NCBI GenBank assembly: GCA_026390775.1
Contig: JAPLFF010000007.1
Location: 1,302,001-1,366,000, forward strand
Direction: 5' to 3'
Length of the DNA stretch: 64,000 bases
Origin: Ignavibacteriales bacterium
Lineage (GTDB): Bacteria > Bacteroidota > Ignavibacteria > Ignavibacteriales > Melioribacteraceae
Shown: in pieces, positions 1 through 9,466 of the stretch
Layout: each line of letters opens with the position of its first letter
How positions within the stretch are numbered: the first letter of the stretch is position 1
Notes under the pieces: generated by a model
What the model saw: only the letters and a program-made list of their open reading frames with translations
What the model was told of the DNA's origin: nothing
Database searches by the model: none
Position numbers and translations under genes: made by a program

Positions 1-2570
1 CAGTTTATGAATTAAAAAGAAAAACTGATCCGGTGAAATTCGATTCATCAAGAAAATGGAATGAAAATTCTAACTCGATAAAATTGGAAAAAGAAAAAGG
101 GACCGATAATTATTGGAATGTTGCAGGGCAGAAAATTCTTGTTATGGGAAAAGAAAAATCCGGCATTGATGAAATTTGGGCGCATCCGTTTATGGCATTA
201 AGGGATTATGAAGCGGGGCTTTTGTTTGATAAAAAAGATTCGGTTGTTTGGTTAAAAAATTTCCAACCGAAAATTGAAGTAAGACCTGAATCCTTTTCGC
301 GCATTTACAAAATTAACAACTCAACTCTTCGTGAAATTATTGTTGCATCAGCCAAACAATCGCAGGCTGTTGTTCATTATGAATTTGAAGGTGAAACATC
401 AGCGAAGCTTGTAATTAAATTTTACAGCAACTTCCGATTTATGTGGCCTTATTCCGAAAGAACAACCGGAAGCATCGGTTATTCTGTTAACTCTTCCGGT
501 AATGCTTTTTCTCTAGTAGATAAAAATAATTTTTCTTTACTAGCCGGTTCTAATAAAAAATTTTCGAATTACATTATAGGTCAATACAGCGGATTTGAAA
601 AATCCGTATCGGGATTTAAAGGTATTAAAACAGACAAGCTATTAGTCGGTGCATTAGCAGAGATCAATCTAAAGAAAAAAGATTATGCCGATTTCATTGT
701 TCATGCTTCAGTGGAAAGCCCTTTGACTTATGATATGATATCACCGGAAAAAATTTATAAGGATGCTGTAAGTTACACACAAAAATTTTTGAATAACTCA
801 TTAATGATAACAACGCCGGATAAAGATTTTAACGAAGGATATAAATGGGCATTGATCGGTACGGACAGATTTTTTGTTAATACTCCGGGACTTGGAAAAT
901 CTCTTGTGGCAGGATATTCAACAACAGCGCGAGGATGGGACGGCGGACACAAAGTTAACGGAAGACCCGGTTACGGCTGGTATTTCGGCCGCGACGGATG
1001 CTGGAGTGGCTTTGCACTTTTAGATTACGGCGATTTTGAAAAAGTAAAATCAGTACTTGAATTTTTTAATAAATACCAGGATCTATCGGGTAAAATTTTT
1101 CACGAGTTAACAACTTCGGGTGCAATTCATTATGATGCATCTGATGCAACGCCGCTTTATATAATTCTTGCCGGAAAATATTTGCATCATACCGGCGATA
1201 TAGAATTCATCAAGAAGAATTGGACATATATAAAGAAGGCAATTGATTTTTGTTATTCAACCGATACAGACGTAGATCATTTAATCGAAAATACAAATGT
1301 CGGGCATGGCTGGGTTGAAGGCGGCGGACTTTATACGGCACACACGGAAGTTTATCTTGCCGCTTGCTGGGCGGAAGCTCTTAGGCAAGCAAGTTATATG
1401 GCAAAACAAATTGAGCTGAAAACTGAAAGCAAAATGTATAGTGATGAATATGAAATCGTAAAAAAAATAATTAATACAGATTTTTGGAACGCGCAAGAAA
1501 ACTTTTTAAACTTTTCGAAATTGAAAGACGGAAAATATAATTCAGAAAAAACAGTTCTTTCCGCAGTCCCGGTATATTTTGAAATGCTTGATTCCGCAAA
1601 AGCAAAACAAGTGTCGGATGCTTATGCTGAGAATTATTTTTCTTCAGATTGGGGCATAAGAATTTTGCGTGAAGACAGTCCCATTTTTAATCCGCGCGGA
1701 TATCATACCGGAAGTGTTTGGCCTTTGTTTACCGGCTGGGCTGCACTTGCTGAATTCAAGAATGAAAATTATGTGCAAGGTTATTCTCATATAATGAACA
1801 ACTTGCTTGTCTATAAAAATTGGCAGCTCGGGTTTGTTGAAGAGGTTTTAAACGGCGCTGAATATAAACCGGGTGGAGTTTGTCCGCATCAAGCATGGAG
1901 CGAAACAATGGTTCTTCAACCGGTAATTGAAGGTATGCTCGGATTAGAAGTTGATGCAGCAAATAATAAAATAAAATTTTCTCCACGGTTACCGTCAGAT
2001 TGGGATTCAATCAAGGTTGATAAAATAAAACTCGGAAATTCTTTAATAAATTTTGCTATGAAACGAGTGAATGGAAAAATCGTTTATAATTTTTCATCTA
2101 ACAATAATAAATCCATTCATGTTGAATTTATTCCCGTCTTACCAAAAGGAATGAAAATTGAAAAAGTAATTGTTAATGGAAACCCAACAGCGATTCAACA
2201 ATCGAATAATTCAGCAATCAATTTGTCTTTAATACTCAATAGATCATCTGAAATAGAAATTAAATATTCCGGAGGAATTTCTGTATTACCGAGTGTAACT
2301 CAACCAAAGCCGAATGAAATCTCAAAAGGATTTAGAATTTTAGCTGATAAGCTAAAAGGAAGTATTTACTCAGTCGATGTTCAAGGAATAAGCGGAAGCA
2401 GCAACGAAATGAAAGTTTATCTTCCGGATGGAAAAATTGCGTTTGTTGAAAACGGGAAGATTATCTCTTCCAATAAGTCTATCTATATAATTGCAGTAGA
2501 TTTTGAAAAGAGTTCATCAAAATATTTGAACAAAACTATTAAGATCGAAATAGCACGCAGACCAAACTGA
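1..2570 (+). CDS. Exported six-hairpin glycosidase, glycogen-debranching-like (5' end outside window)
   Basis: The frame is open from the left edge, so the GTG at 33 is only an internal codon and the signal peptide is probably outside the window. The protein is a paralogue of the glycosidase at 4920-7529: both have an N-terminal beta domain (about 1-250), an (alpha/alpha)6 catalytic barrel and a C-terminal beta domain. Shared landmarks are LVAGYSTTARG, GRPGYGWYFGRDG, the HTGDIEFIKKNW helix and PHQAWSETM near the barrel end; acidic residues in FGRD and WSET are likely catalytic by analogy with amylo-alpha-1,6-glucosidase-type enzymes. The substrate cannot be read from sequence. It is probably periplasmic or surface-located and acts with the two glycosidases downstream. 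Confidence 0.85.
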   Translation, partial: VYELKRKTDPVKFDSSRKWNENSNSIKLEKEKGTDNYWNVAGQKILVMGKEKSGIDEIWAHPFMALRDYEAGLLFDKKDSVVWLKNFQPKIEVRPESFSRIYKINNSTLREIIVASAKQSQAVVHYEFEGETSAKLVIKFYSNFRFMWPYSERTTGSIGYSVNSSGNAFSLVDKNNFSLLAGSNKKFSNYIIGQYSGFEKSVSGFKGIKTDKLLVGALAEINLKKKDYADFIVHASVESPLTYDMISPEKIYKDAVSYTQKFLNNSLMITTPDKDFNEGYKWALIGTDRFFVNTPGLGKSLVAGYSTTARGWDGGHKVNGRPGYGWYFGRDGCWSGFALLDYGDFEKVKSVLEFFNKYQDLSGKIFHELTTSGAIHYDASDATPLYIILAGKYLHHTGDIEFIKKNWTYIKKAIDFCYSTDTDVDHLIENTNVGHGWVEGGGLYTAHTEVYLAACWAEALRQASYMAKQIELKTESKMYSDEYEIVKKIINTDFWNAQENFLNFSKLKDGKYNSEKTVLSAVPVYFEMLDSAKAKQVSDAYAENYFSSDWGIRILREDSPIFNPRGYHTGSVWPLFTGWAALAEFKNENYVQGYSHIMNNLLVYKNWQLGFVEEVLNGAEYKPGGVCPHQAWSETMVLQPVIEGMLGLEVDAANNKIKFSPRLPSDWDSIKVDKIKLGNSLINFAMKRVNGKIVYNFSSNNNKSIHVEFIPVLPKGMKIEKVIVNGNPTAIQQSNNSAINLSLILNRSSEIEIKYSGGISVLPSVTQPKPNEISKGFRILADKLKGSIYSVDVQGISGSSNEMKVYLPDGKIAFVENGKIISSNKSIYIIAVDFEKSSSKYLNKTIKIEIARRPN

Positions 2571-2571
2571 T

Positions 2572-2610
2572 TTAACAGATCGATACGGATTTATCTGTTT
2601 GATCTGTTAA
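2572..2610. repeat. Intergenic palindrome with 10-bp perfect arms
   Basis: TTAACAGATC at 2572-2581 is repeated in inverse at 2601-2610, starting two bases after the stop codon of the first glycosidase. It has no T-run, so it is not a classical terminator. Its CAGAT/GGAT words recur in the palindromes at 4808, 35749 and 37306. Confidence 0.7.
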
Positions 2611-2655
2611 TCTTGCCTGAGGTAAGCATGTCTGTGTGTTATTAATGAGGTGTAT

Positions 2656-4809
2656 ATGAAAAAACTATTAACTGTGTTGTCGTTAGCTCTTCCATTATTT
2701 GCACAACAACTTAAAATTACAGATCCTTATCTAACTTTTAAATCCAAACAAAACGATCCTCTCTATACAACATATACGGCGGCAATGGAACGATCAAGAT
2801 TGTACGGTGATAAAGGTTACAAAATGGATTATTACTCGGAACATCTGCCGATAAATTATTCGGGTGATCAAGCCGGAAAATTTTATTGTGTTTGGAAAGT
2901 TGATCAAGTAGTTATTATGAACACCGGAGAGTTCTATGAAAAACCGGTTGTTACTTCCTCGTTCCCGGATATGATGATTATGGAATATTCTCCATTCAAA
3001 GGAATTAAAGTTCAGGAAACATTTTTTGTTTACAGTTCATCAATTGCGTTGGTAAATCTTCAGATAAAAAACATTGATAATGTAAATCACAACATTGAAC
3101 TGTATCCGGTTCTAGAACTCGGAAACGATTCGCTTCTTATAAAATATTTCGATAAACAACACAACGGATATATAACGGAACATCATGAATCGAAATACAG
3201 GCTAATAAGTTCTCTCTATAAAAATGCACCTTACCCAATGGAAACGCGAGATTACTTTACTTCCAACTTTGCTGCATATTCTTTTGGCGGTTACCATAAA
3301 TCGCTCGAAGATTTTTACATTACGATCAAAACAGATTTTTATGCAGAGAAGAGGAACGATTCACTCAATCACAAAAAAGAAGGATTGACAAATTTTATTT
3401 CTCTTCACGGAAAATTTTCTTTGAAACCGGGCGAAGAAAAAAATATTAGATATTTCCGCGGATGGCAGGATCAAAAAGAAGATTTGCAGAAACTTGTTGA
3501 TGAGATAGAAAAACTAAAAACCGAATCCATTCAAAAATATGTTGATGCAAGCGTAAAATTATTTTCTCAAATCCCGCGCATCAATTTCAAAACTCAGGAC
3601 GAAAAACTTGTTTATCTCGGCGCATTTAATTTAGCACGAGGATGTTTTTATCCTCCAACGGAAAAAACTAATTATAATTTTTATGTTTTTTCTCGCCAAC
3701 CGCTATGGGGTTGGGGACACGGACATCAAGTTCTGCATGAATCATTAAGCATGCTTGCTTATACATATCTCGATCCAAAGTCTGCAGAAAATTCTCAGCG
3801 TGTTTACATAGAACAGCAAAGAGAAGACGGATTAATTGCATACCGCCACGGTCCGCGCGGTTTGCAAGACTATCCCCACTTCAGCAAAGAGTTGAACAAA
3901 GATATGTCAACCACATCAGCGCCTTTTTTCAGTTGGATAAATTGGGAAGTTTACAAAGTCAGTAAAGACAAAAGATTTCTTTCGGATGCATACTCCAGCG
4001 GAGAAAAATATATTAAATGGTTGATGAACAATCGCGATCTTGATAAAGACGGATTGTATGAATGGGGACCTTATGGAATTATAGAAAACGTTCGTGATTG
4101 GTATAATGCGGTATTTCAGGTGAGCGCAGAAAGACATCTTGATGTTGACACGGAAGATATTTCAGACGAGCTTGAATGTGTTGATCTAACTTTTATGATG
4201 ATAAAAGAAATGCGCTCTCTCTCGCAAATGGCAAAAGAACTTGGAATGAAAGACGCATCGCGAGCATGGGGAAAAATTGCCGACTTAACTTCAGAACTTG
4301 TTAATCAAAAAATGTGGGATGACAGCAGCAAGTTTTATTATTCGATCAACAAGAAAGATCATTCATTCAAATATCTAACACGCGATTTACGCAGAATGGA
4401 GATAATTGGATTTCTTGCGCTTTGGGCTGAAGCCGCACCAAAAGAAAGAGCAGAACAACTAGTAAAACATTTACTCGATCCGAAAAAATTTTGGCGCAAG
4501 TATGGTGTTCCAACTCTTGCGGCTGATGATCCGTGGTTTACTCCTTATGTTGATTACTGCTGTAAGTGGAACGGTCCCGTTTGGCTGCTATGGGATTACA
4601 TGGTCCTTGACGGGTTGAAAAAATACGGTTACAACAAAATTGCGAATCAGCTTGCAGACAAAATGTTACTTGCAGTTACAACGCAGTTGAAAAAGAATCA
4701 TAACTATTGGGAATCTTACAGTCCGGATAACGAAGTGCTCAATTCGCCGCCAAATTATATTTGGGATTCAATAATGGCGAGAGTACTTATTGAGAAATAT
4801 AAAAAATAG
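2656..4809 (+). CDS. Secreted MGH1/GH63-like (alpha/alpha)6 glycoside hydrolase
   Basis: This 717-residue protein starts at ATG 2656, preceded by a GAGG ribosome site; a GTG two codons upstream is less likely. A Sec signal peptide MKKLLTVLSLALPLFAQ is visible. Residues about 20-290 are a beta-rich N-terminal domain. From about 320 the barrel carries WGWGHGHQVLHES, EDGLIAYRHGPRG, GLYEWGP and the C-terminal block WNGPVWLLWDYM...NYWESYSPDNE, which is typical of mannosylglycerate-hydrolase-like and GH63 enzymes. It differs from its two neighbours, which belong to a debranching-enzyme-like group. The three genes point in one direction and are separated only by palindromic spacers, so they may form one locus for oligosaccharide breakdown. 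The substrate is unknown. Confidence 0.85.
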   Translation: MKKLLTVLSLALPLFAQQLKITDPYLTFKSKQNDPLYTTYTAAMERSRLYGDKGYKMDYYSEHLPINYSGDQAGKFYCVWKVDQVVIMNTGEFYEKPVVTSSFPDMMIMEYSPFKGIKVQETFFVYSSSIALVNLQIKNIDNVNHNIELYPVLELGNDSLLIKYFDKQHNGYITEHHESKYRLISSLYKNAPYPMETRDYFTSNFAAYSFGGYHKSLEDFYITIKTDFYAEKRNDSLNHKKEGLTNFISLHGKFSLKPGEEKNIRYFRGWQDQKEDLQKLVDEIEKLKTESIQKYVDASVKLFSQIPRINFKTQDEKLVYLGAFNLARGCFYPPTEKTNYNFYVFSRQPLWGWGHGHQVLHESLSMLAYTYLDPKSAENSQRVYIEQQREDGLIAYRHGPRGLQDYPHFSKELNKDMSTTSAPFFSWINWEVYKVSKDKRFLSDAYSSGEKYIKWLMNNRDLDKDGLYEWGPYGIIENVRDWYNAVFQVSAERHLDVDTEDISDELECVDLTFMMIKEMRSLSQMAKELGMKDASRAWGKIADLTSELVNQKMWDDSSKFYYSINKKDHSFKYLTRDLRRMEIIGFLALWAEAAPKERAEQLVKHLLDPKKFWRKYGVPTLAADDPWFTPYVDYCCKWNGPVWLLWDYMVLDGLKKYGYNKIANQLADKMLLAVTTQLKKNHNYWESYSPDNEVLNSPPNYIWDSIMARVLIEKYKK

Positions 4810-4887
4810 AACGCAGATAACACGGATCGAACAGATTTACGCTGATAAATCTGCGATAATCCGTCTAATCAGCGTCATCTGTGTTCT
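4808..4887. repeat. 80-nt imperfect palindrome overlapping a stop codon
   Basis: The first 20 bases and the reverse complement of the last 20 match at 16 positions (AGAACnCAGATnAC pattern). Internal GCAGAT, CGGAT and ATCTGCG words form further stems. It begins inside the stop codon of the preceding glycosidase gene. It belongs to a family with copies at 2572, 35749 and 37306. Confidence 0.75.
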
Positions 4888-4919
4888 ATATAAATCTATA
4901 ACAAATGAGTGACTAAAAA

Positions 4920-7529
4920 ATGAAACAATTAAAACTTTTTATAGTAATCACTTTTATTATCACACTAAATAATTTTGCACAAACCGAATTAATAAAGAAA
5001 TTTGAAATCAAACAGAACAAGCTAACAATCACTTGCCCCGCACAGTCAAATCAGTACATGGATAAGATCGGGCAGAAAGCGGCATTGCTGGGTTATGAGA
5101 ACGGTTCATTCGAAATGTGGATCTGGCCATGGAAAGTTCTGCGAAATTTTGAAACACAATTTTTTGTTGGAACAACTACACAGCCGATACTTGCGAAAGA
5201 TATTCTGCGCGATATTTCCGTAACTCCGGAAGCAACAACACTCACATTTGTTTACGAATCATTCACTGTGAAGGAAATTATATTTATCCCGCACGATAAA
5301 CCCGGCGCAATAATTTTATTAGATGTTAACACAACTACTCCGTTAACTGTTGTTCCCGGATTTATGCCCGTGATGCAGCCGCAATGGCCCGCAGGAATTG
5401 GCGGACAATACAGTTACTGGGATGATGGAATGAATGCATATGTAATTTCAGAATCTCAACAACGGGGATTGTTTTTATGCGGATCACCCGTTGCACAACA
5501 AATGGCGGCACCTCCCGCTCATATGTTCGCAGATAATCCGATTCAATTCAAAATAGATATTAAACCCGGCGATGCAAAAAATAATTTTATTCCAATCGTA
5601 ATTGCCGGAAGTCCGGTTAAGACAAAATATGATTCAGTGAAAGCACTTTATAAAAATCTTCTTGGCAATATTGAATCACTGTACAAAAAGAATTATGAGT
5701 ATTATGAAAATCTCCGCCACTCAACTGTTGAAGTGATAACGCCGGATGAAAAATTAAATCTTGCTTTCGAATATGGAAAAGTAGCTCTCAATAATTTAAT
5801 GGTAGATAATGCAACTTTAGGAAAAGGATTGGTTGCCGGATACGGATTGAGCGGCGGCGGCGGTCGCCCGGGATTTGCGTGGTACTTCGGCGGGGACGCA
5901 TTTATTAACTCGCTTGCTATGAACAGTTACGGCGATTACTCAACTGTGCGCAATGCACTTGAGTTTACACAAAAATGGCAAAGAGAAGAAAATTATCCGA
6001 TCAGAAAAAAGAATCCAACTGATAAAGTAATTGATGTGGGAAAAATGGCGCACGAACTTTCTCAAAGCGATGGACTTGTTGATTGGTGGAATGATTATCA
6101 TTTCGGATATAATCATGCGGATACTTCTCCGTGGTATTTAGTTGCGATTGGAGATTACTTTAGAAAAACCGGTGATATAGAATTCATTAAGAGAAGTTGG
6201 AAATCAATTGTTCAAGCATATAAGTGGAGTTTAAGCAAAGACAGCAACGGAGATGGTCTGATGGATCTAAAAGGCGCCGGACTTGGAGTTCTAGAGTTCG
6301 GAACACTCGTAAAAATATTTAATGACAACTACACACAAAGTTTATGGACGCAAGGGATAAAAGAAGTGAACTTGATGGCAAAGTACGTTGGTGATAAAGA
6401 GATGGAAAGCGAAACAACAAAACTTTTTCCGAAAGCACAGCAAGCATTAGAAAAAATATTTTGGATTGATGATCTCGGCTTTTACAGTTTTGGTGCAGCA
6501 GAAGACGGAAAGCAAATCAGAGATAAAAATATTTATTCTTCTGCTTCAATTCTTTTTGGTTTGATGAACAACGAACGAAGTGTAAGCACAATCAAAAAAT
6601 TTAATGAAAGCGATATGGTAACGGATTGGGGAGTACGCAATCTTTCAAACAAATCATCAATGTATGAACCAACAAATTATAATTATGGAACGATATGGCC
6701 GTTCACCTCTTATTTTATTGGCGCTGCGCAATTCTATACACATTTTAATCTTCAAGGTTTAGAAACTGTCCGCAAGACTGCTCAACATGCATTCGATTAT
6801 GGAATTGGAATCGTTCCGGAAGTTTTTTCGGGCGACATTAATACAAAACTCGGCGAGGCATATCACGATCAAGGATTCAGTGTAAGCGGTTATGTCTTTC
6901 CGTTAATGCAAGGATTGATTGGACTCAATGTTGATGTACTCAACAACAAAATTACTCTTGCACCCAAATTACCGGCTGATTGGAAATTTTTGAAAGTGAA
7001 CAATATCAAACTTGGAAATACTGTAGCGAGTGCAGAGTGTAGAGTGCAGAATGGTGAAATGAAATTGCTATTAAATGTGAATAGTGAAAAAGAAATTGAA
7101 TTCGAATTCGATCCGGATTTTGAGTTAGGTGTTGAAATTAATTCCGTAGTGTTAAATGGAAAGAAGTTGGACTATGAATTGGAAAAACACGAGCAAGCAT
7201 ATCAGTTAAAAACTAATTTTAAGGTAAAGAGTAAAAATGAATTAGTAATCAATTATAAACCATCAATTGGAATTTATTTACCCGCATCAATTACTCCGAT
7301 CGGTGCAACGAACGAAGGACTGAAGATTATTTCTCAAAAGTTAGATGGGAAGAAACTAATAATTAGCTGCGAAGGTAAAGCGAACAGAAATTATGAGTTA
7401 GGAGTGATGAATTATGAATTAATCGGAAAAGTTACCGGCGCAGAATTTAAGGAGGGGAAATTAATTATTAACATTCCGGCTAACGGAGAAGAATTTATTA
7501 AACATGATGTTGTAATTGAAAAAAAATAA
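4920..7529 (+). CDS. Secreted six-hairpin glycosidase, glycogen-debranching-like
   Basis: The 869-residue protein has a signal peptide (MKQLKLFIVITFIITLNNFAQ) and the same architecture as the truncated paralogue at the left edge: beta domain, (alpha/alpha)6 barrel from about 280 to 680, then a C-terminal beta domain. Motifs include GRPGFAWYFGGDA, KMAHELSQS, YNHADTSPWYL, KTGDIEFIKRSW and a late barrel block with YHDQGFSVSGYV. The first paralogue has FGRD where this one has FGGD, so substrate handling may differ. Two stretches in the C-terminal domain, at 7028-7050 (three GAGTGYA units) and 7389-7421 (NYELGVMNYEL), look like short repeats captured in the reading frame. The family is well supported; the exact substrate is not. 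Confidence 0.85.
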   Translation: MKQLKLFIVITFIITLNNFAQTELIKKFEIKQNKLTITCPAQSNQYMDKIGQKAALLGYENGSFEMWIWPWKVLRNFETQFFVGTTTQPILAKDILRDISVTPEATTLTFVYESFTVKEIIFIPHDKPGAIILLDVNTTTPLTVVPGFMPVMQPQWPAGIGGQYSYWDDGMNAYVISESQQRGLFLCGSPVAQQMAAPPAHMFADNPIQFKIDIKPGDAKNNFIPIVIAGSPVKTKYDSVKALYKNLLGNIESLYKKNYEYYENLRHSTVEVITPDEKLNLAFEYGKVALNNLMVDNATLGKGLVAGYGLSGGGGRPGFAWYFGGDAFINSLAMNSYGDYSTVRNALEFTQKWQREENYPIRKKNPTDKVIDVGKMAHELSQSDGLVDWWNDYHFGYNHADTSPWYLVAIGDYFRKTGDIEFIKRSWKSIVQAYKWSLSKDSNGDGLMDLKGAGLGVLEFGTLVKIFNDNYTQSLWTQGIKEVNLMAKYVGDKEMESETTKLFPKAQQALEKIFWIDDLGFYSFGAAEDGKQIRDKNIYSSASILFGLMNNERSVSTIKKFNESDMVTDWGVRNLSNKSSMYEPTNYNYGTIWPFTSYFIGAAQFYTHFNLQGLETVRKTAQHAFDYGIGIVPEVFSGDINTKLGEAYHDQGFSVSGYVFPLMQGLIGLNVDVLNNKITLAPKLPADWKFLKVNNIKLGNTVASAECRVQNGEMKLLLNVNSEKEIEFEFDPDFELGVEINSVVLNGKKLDYELEKHEQAYQLKTNFKVKSKNELVINYKPSIGIYLPASITPIGATNEGLKIISQKLDGKKLIISCEGKANRNYELGVMNYELIGKVTGAEFKEGKLIINIPANGEEFIKHDVVIEKK
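7028..7050 (+). repeat. Three tandem copies of a 7-bp unit inside a CDS
   Basis: GAGTGCA, GAGTGTA, GAGTGCA follow each other at 7028-7048 within the glycosidase gene and encode SAECRVQ. Three 7-bp units make 21 bases, so the frame is kept. Confidence 0.6.
7389..7421 (+). repeat. In-frame ATTATGARTTA direct repeat
   Basis: ATTATGAGTTA at 7390 and ATTATGAATTA at 7411 lie 21 bases apart and encode NYELGVMNYEL. From memory of the group, this peptide recurs in unrelated Bacteroidota proteins as a translated repeat. Confidence 0.55.
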
Positions 7530-7682
7530 CGCTCGGAGAATATATAACTCATAAACAATAGCAGGACAATATCAACAAAAAAATTTTTTATTTAATAAAA
7601 TCGTATTAGGAAGAATAAATCTATTTTAATAGATTTTAATTGTGACCAGAAGCGATTACAAATTATTTTTATTTATAGGCAC

Positions 7683-7928
7683 ATGCTACCAATAACTTTA
7701 GAAACCTCAAATCAAATCAATCTATTTCAACCAAGAGAGAGAAGCGCCCCTCATTTTGAATTACAAATAATTAATGAAGGACTTTTCCCGGAAGTAAGAC
7801 TTTATTATTTAGAAAATAAAGAAGTTAGAAAAACAAAAAAGCAAAAAAAGAAAAGAATATCTTCCTCTAAAAAGAACAACAAATTGTTAACCGCTGAATA
7901 TCCACATGTAATAAAGTTAGCAGTTTGA
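7683..7928 (+). CDS. Small basic hypothetical protein
   Basis: An 81-residue ORF with no family I recognise. The C-terminal half is very lysine-rich (RKTKKQKKKRISSSKKNNK) and would suit nucleic-acid binding, but this is only composition. The ribosome site is weak (AGG a few bases before the ATG). It stands alone between the glycosidase gene and the DUF4342 gene. It may be spurious. Confidence 0.35.
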   Translation: MLPITLETSNQINLFQPRERSAPHFELQIINEGLFPEVRLYYLENKEVRKTKKQKKKRISSSKKNNKLLTAEYPHVIKLAV

Positions 7929-8086
7929 TTTAGTCTCAATAAAACAAATCACTTCTCAAAAGCACTAACCTAATTTTTCTCCATCATTATATAATTAACA
8001 ATCAAAATTAATTTTATTTAATCTTTGCGGAACAAATTAGTCTTCTTGCACATCTAAATTAATGTAAAAGATAGAGACAAAAGAAA

Positions 8087-8344
8087 ATGGAATTTAAAAT
8101 TAAAGGGCAAGAACTTCTTGCAAAGATTGAAGAACTTATCAAAGAAGGAAATGCACGTAAAATAATTATTAAAGATGATAAGGGTAAAACTTACATTGAG
8201 ATTCCAGTAACAGTTGGAGTTATAGGAACTTTGTTCGCCCCAGTAGTTGCCGCTGTTGGCGCACTCGCAGGTGTTGCAGCCAATTTTACAATAGAAGTGA
8301 TTAAAAAGGAAGATGAAGAACAATCCCAACCCGATAAGAAATAA
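8087..8344 (+). CDS. DUF4342 family small membrane protein
   Basis: The 85-residue sequence fits DUF4342: a short N-terminal amphipathic helix pair (KGQELLAKIEELIKEGNARKIIIKD), a beta segment GKTYIEIP, then one hydrophobic segment from about 42 to 68 (GVIGTLFAPVVAAVGALAGVAA) and a charged tail EDEEQSQPDKK. The domain resembles UBA-type helical folds followed by a membrane anchor. Its molecular role is not established. It is convergent with the PAS gene, whose stop lies 4 bases beyond. Confidence 0.8.
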   Translation: MEFKIKGQELLAKIEELIKEGNARKIIIKDDKGKTYIEIPVTVGVIGTLFAPVVAAVGALAGVAANFTIEVIKKEDEEQSQPDKK

Positions 8345-8348
8345 AATT

Positions 8349-8678
8349 TTATCTGATAAAGTGAGGCATATCAAAAGGAATCTCGAGTGATAACTCAACA
8401 AGTCCTTTCATCTCGCCATTCTCATAACACGGCGATTGATAAATCAATTTTTTGATTCCGTTCTTTTCAATTGTGTAAACATTTGGTTTCTTTTCATTCA
8501 TTATCTTTTTTATTATTTCATTCGATGCATTGGTATGGCATTCAAATAAATTTTTTCCAATCAAAGCATAACCACCGTCATCGGCAAATGTGGAAGCTGC
8601 TTTTTCGTTCATCTCCGTAACGATTCCATTATTATCACACAATAAAATTGACGCGGGAAATTCTTTTGTCCAATCCAT
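8349..8678 (-). CDS. Stand-alone PAS domain protein
   Basis: A 109-residue protein that is a single PAS fold: FPASILLCDNNGIVTEMNEKAASTF, then LIGKNLFECHTNASNEIIKKIM and a C-terminal beta sheet. It has no output domain. A clear GGAGAA ribosome site precedes the ATG. The upstream methyltransferase gene ends 11 bases before it in the same direction, so the two are probably co-transcribed and the PAS protein may sense a ligand linked to that methylation. Cofactor binding is not predictable, although CH in FECH could bind heme. Confidence 0.7.
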   Translation of the reverse strand: MDWTKEFPASILLCDNNGIVTEMNEKAASTFADDGGYALIGKNLFECHTNASNEIIKKIMNEKKPNVYTIEKNGIKKLIYQSPCYENGEMKGLVELSLEIPFDMPHFIR

Positions 8679-8689
8679 TTGTTCTCCAA

Positions 8690-9247
8690 TTATTCTTTCT
8701 GAAATAAAGCGCTAATGCTTCCTTTAATTTTTGGTCTTTCAATTACTTTTAAATTATTCTGTCCGGCAATTGAAATTGTCTTCTTAAAATCATCTTCAGA
8801 TACATGTCCGGCCGGTTCAGAAATGAGTAAATAACCTTTTCTTTTTATTGTGCCGGAAACTTCTTTCATAAAAGGAACTGGATCAGGAACCTCATGAACC
8901 ATTGCAAAAGCAAGAACAAAATCTAATTTTTCTTTTAGATCATCAAGTCCGAGAGATTCTTGATTGCACAAACGCGTTTCAATCCTTTCCAATAAATTAA
9001 CTTTTCCGGCGCGCTTCTTTAAAACATCGAGCATCTTTTCCTGCATATCAACGCAAATTACTTTTCCATTTGCACCCACTAACTTTGCAAGCTCCAAACT
9101 GAAATAACCCATAGCGCATCCCACATCCATTACTTTCATTCCATCCTTAATGTACGGACTTAGAATCTTATTCGGATTTTGAAATAATTTTCTTATCGGA
9201 CTTAATAATAAATAACCGATCCAGACCGGACAAACACGTTCTGACAT
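8690..9247 (-). CDS. Class I SAM-dependent methyltransferase
   Basis: The 185-residue protein has the Rossmann methyltransferase core: motif I MDVGCAMGYFSLELA, acidic motif II VICVDMQEKML, and motif IV region KLDFVLAFAMVHEVPDP. A short N-terminal helix with CPVWIGYLL precedes it. The start ATG is preceded by GAGGATAAA. It is first in a two-gene unit with the PAS protein. The substrate (small molecule or quinone-like) cannot be deduced. Confidence 0.8.
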   Translation of the reverse strand: MSERVCPVWIGYLLLSPIRKLFQNPNKILSPYIKDGMKVMDVGCAMGYFSLELAKLVGANGKVICVDMQEKMLDVLKKRAGKVNLLERIETRLCNQESLGLDDLKEKLDFVLAFAMVHEVPDPVPFMKEVSGTIKRKGYLLISEPAGHVSEDDFKKTISIAGQNNLKVIERPKIKGSISALFQKE

Positions 9248-9466
9248 TTTATCCTCGTTATAAATGAAAAAAATATTTGCGCTTAATCAGACGTTTGAAA
9301 TAATTAGCAGTTGCCTAAGAGTGAATTATTATTCGGACAGCTTTGACAGAGCAATCCGCAGTATGAAATTATTTCGATCATAATTTTGTAATTGTTATTT
9401 TATAATTACACAAATGTCACACTGAAAAACGCTGTCCGTGTTAAGCGGTGTGTTGTGTGTTTAATA

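Noticed and set aside
8054-8401. 115-residue minus-strand ORF
   Set aside because: It overlaps the well-supported DUF4342 gene in antisense and has no recognisable domain.
9282-9466. Integron attC site after the HEPN-like gene
   Set aside because: One GCTTAAC box and a paired CGGACAGC exist, but the opposite box reads ATTAAGC and is too far from the arm. It does not meet the attC layout.
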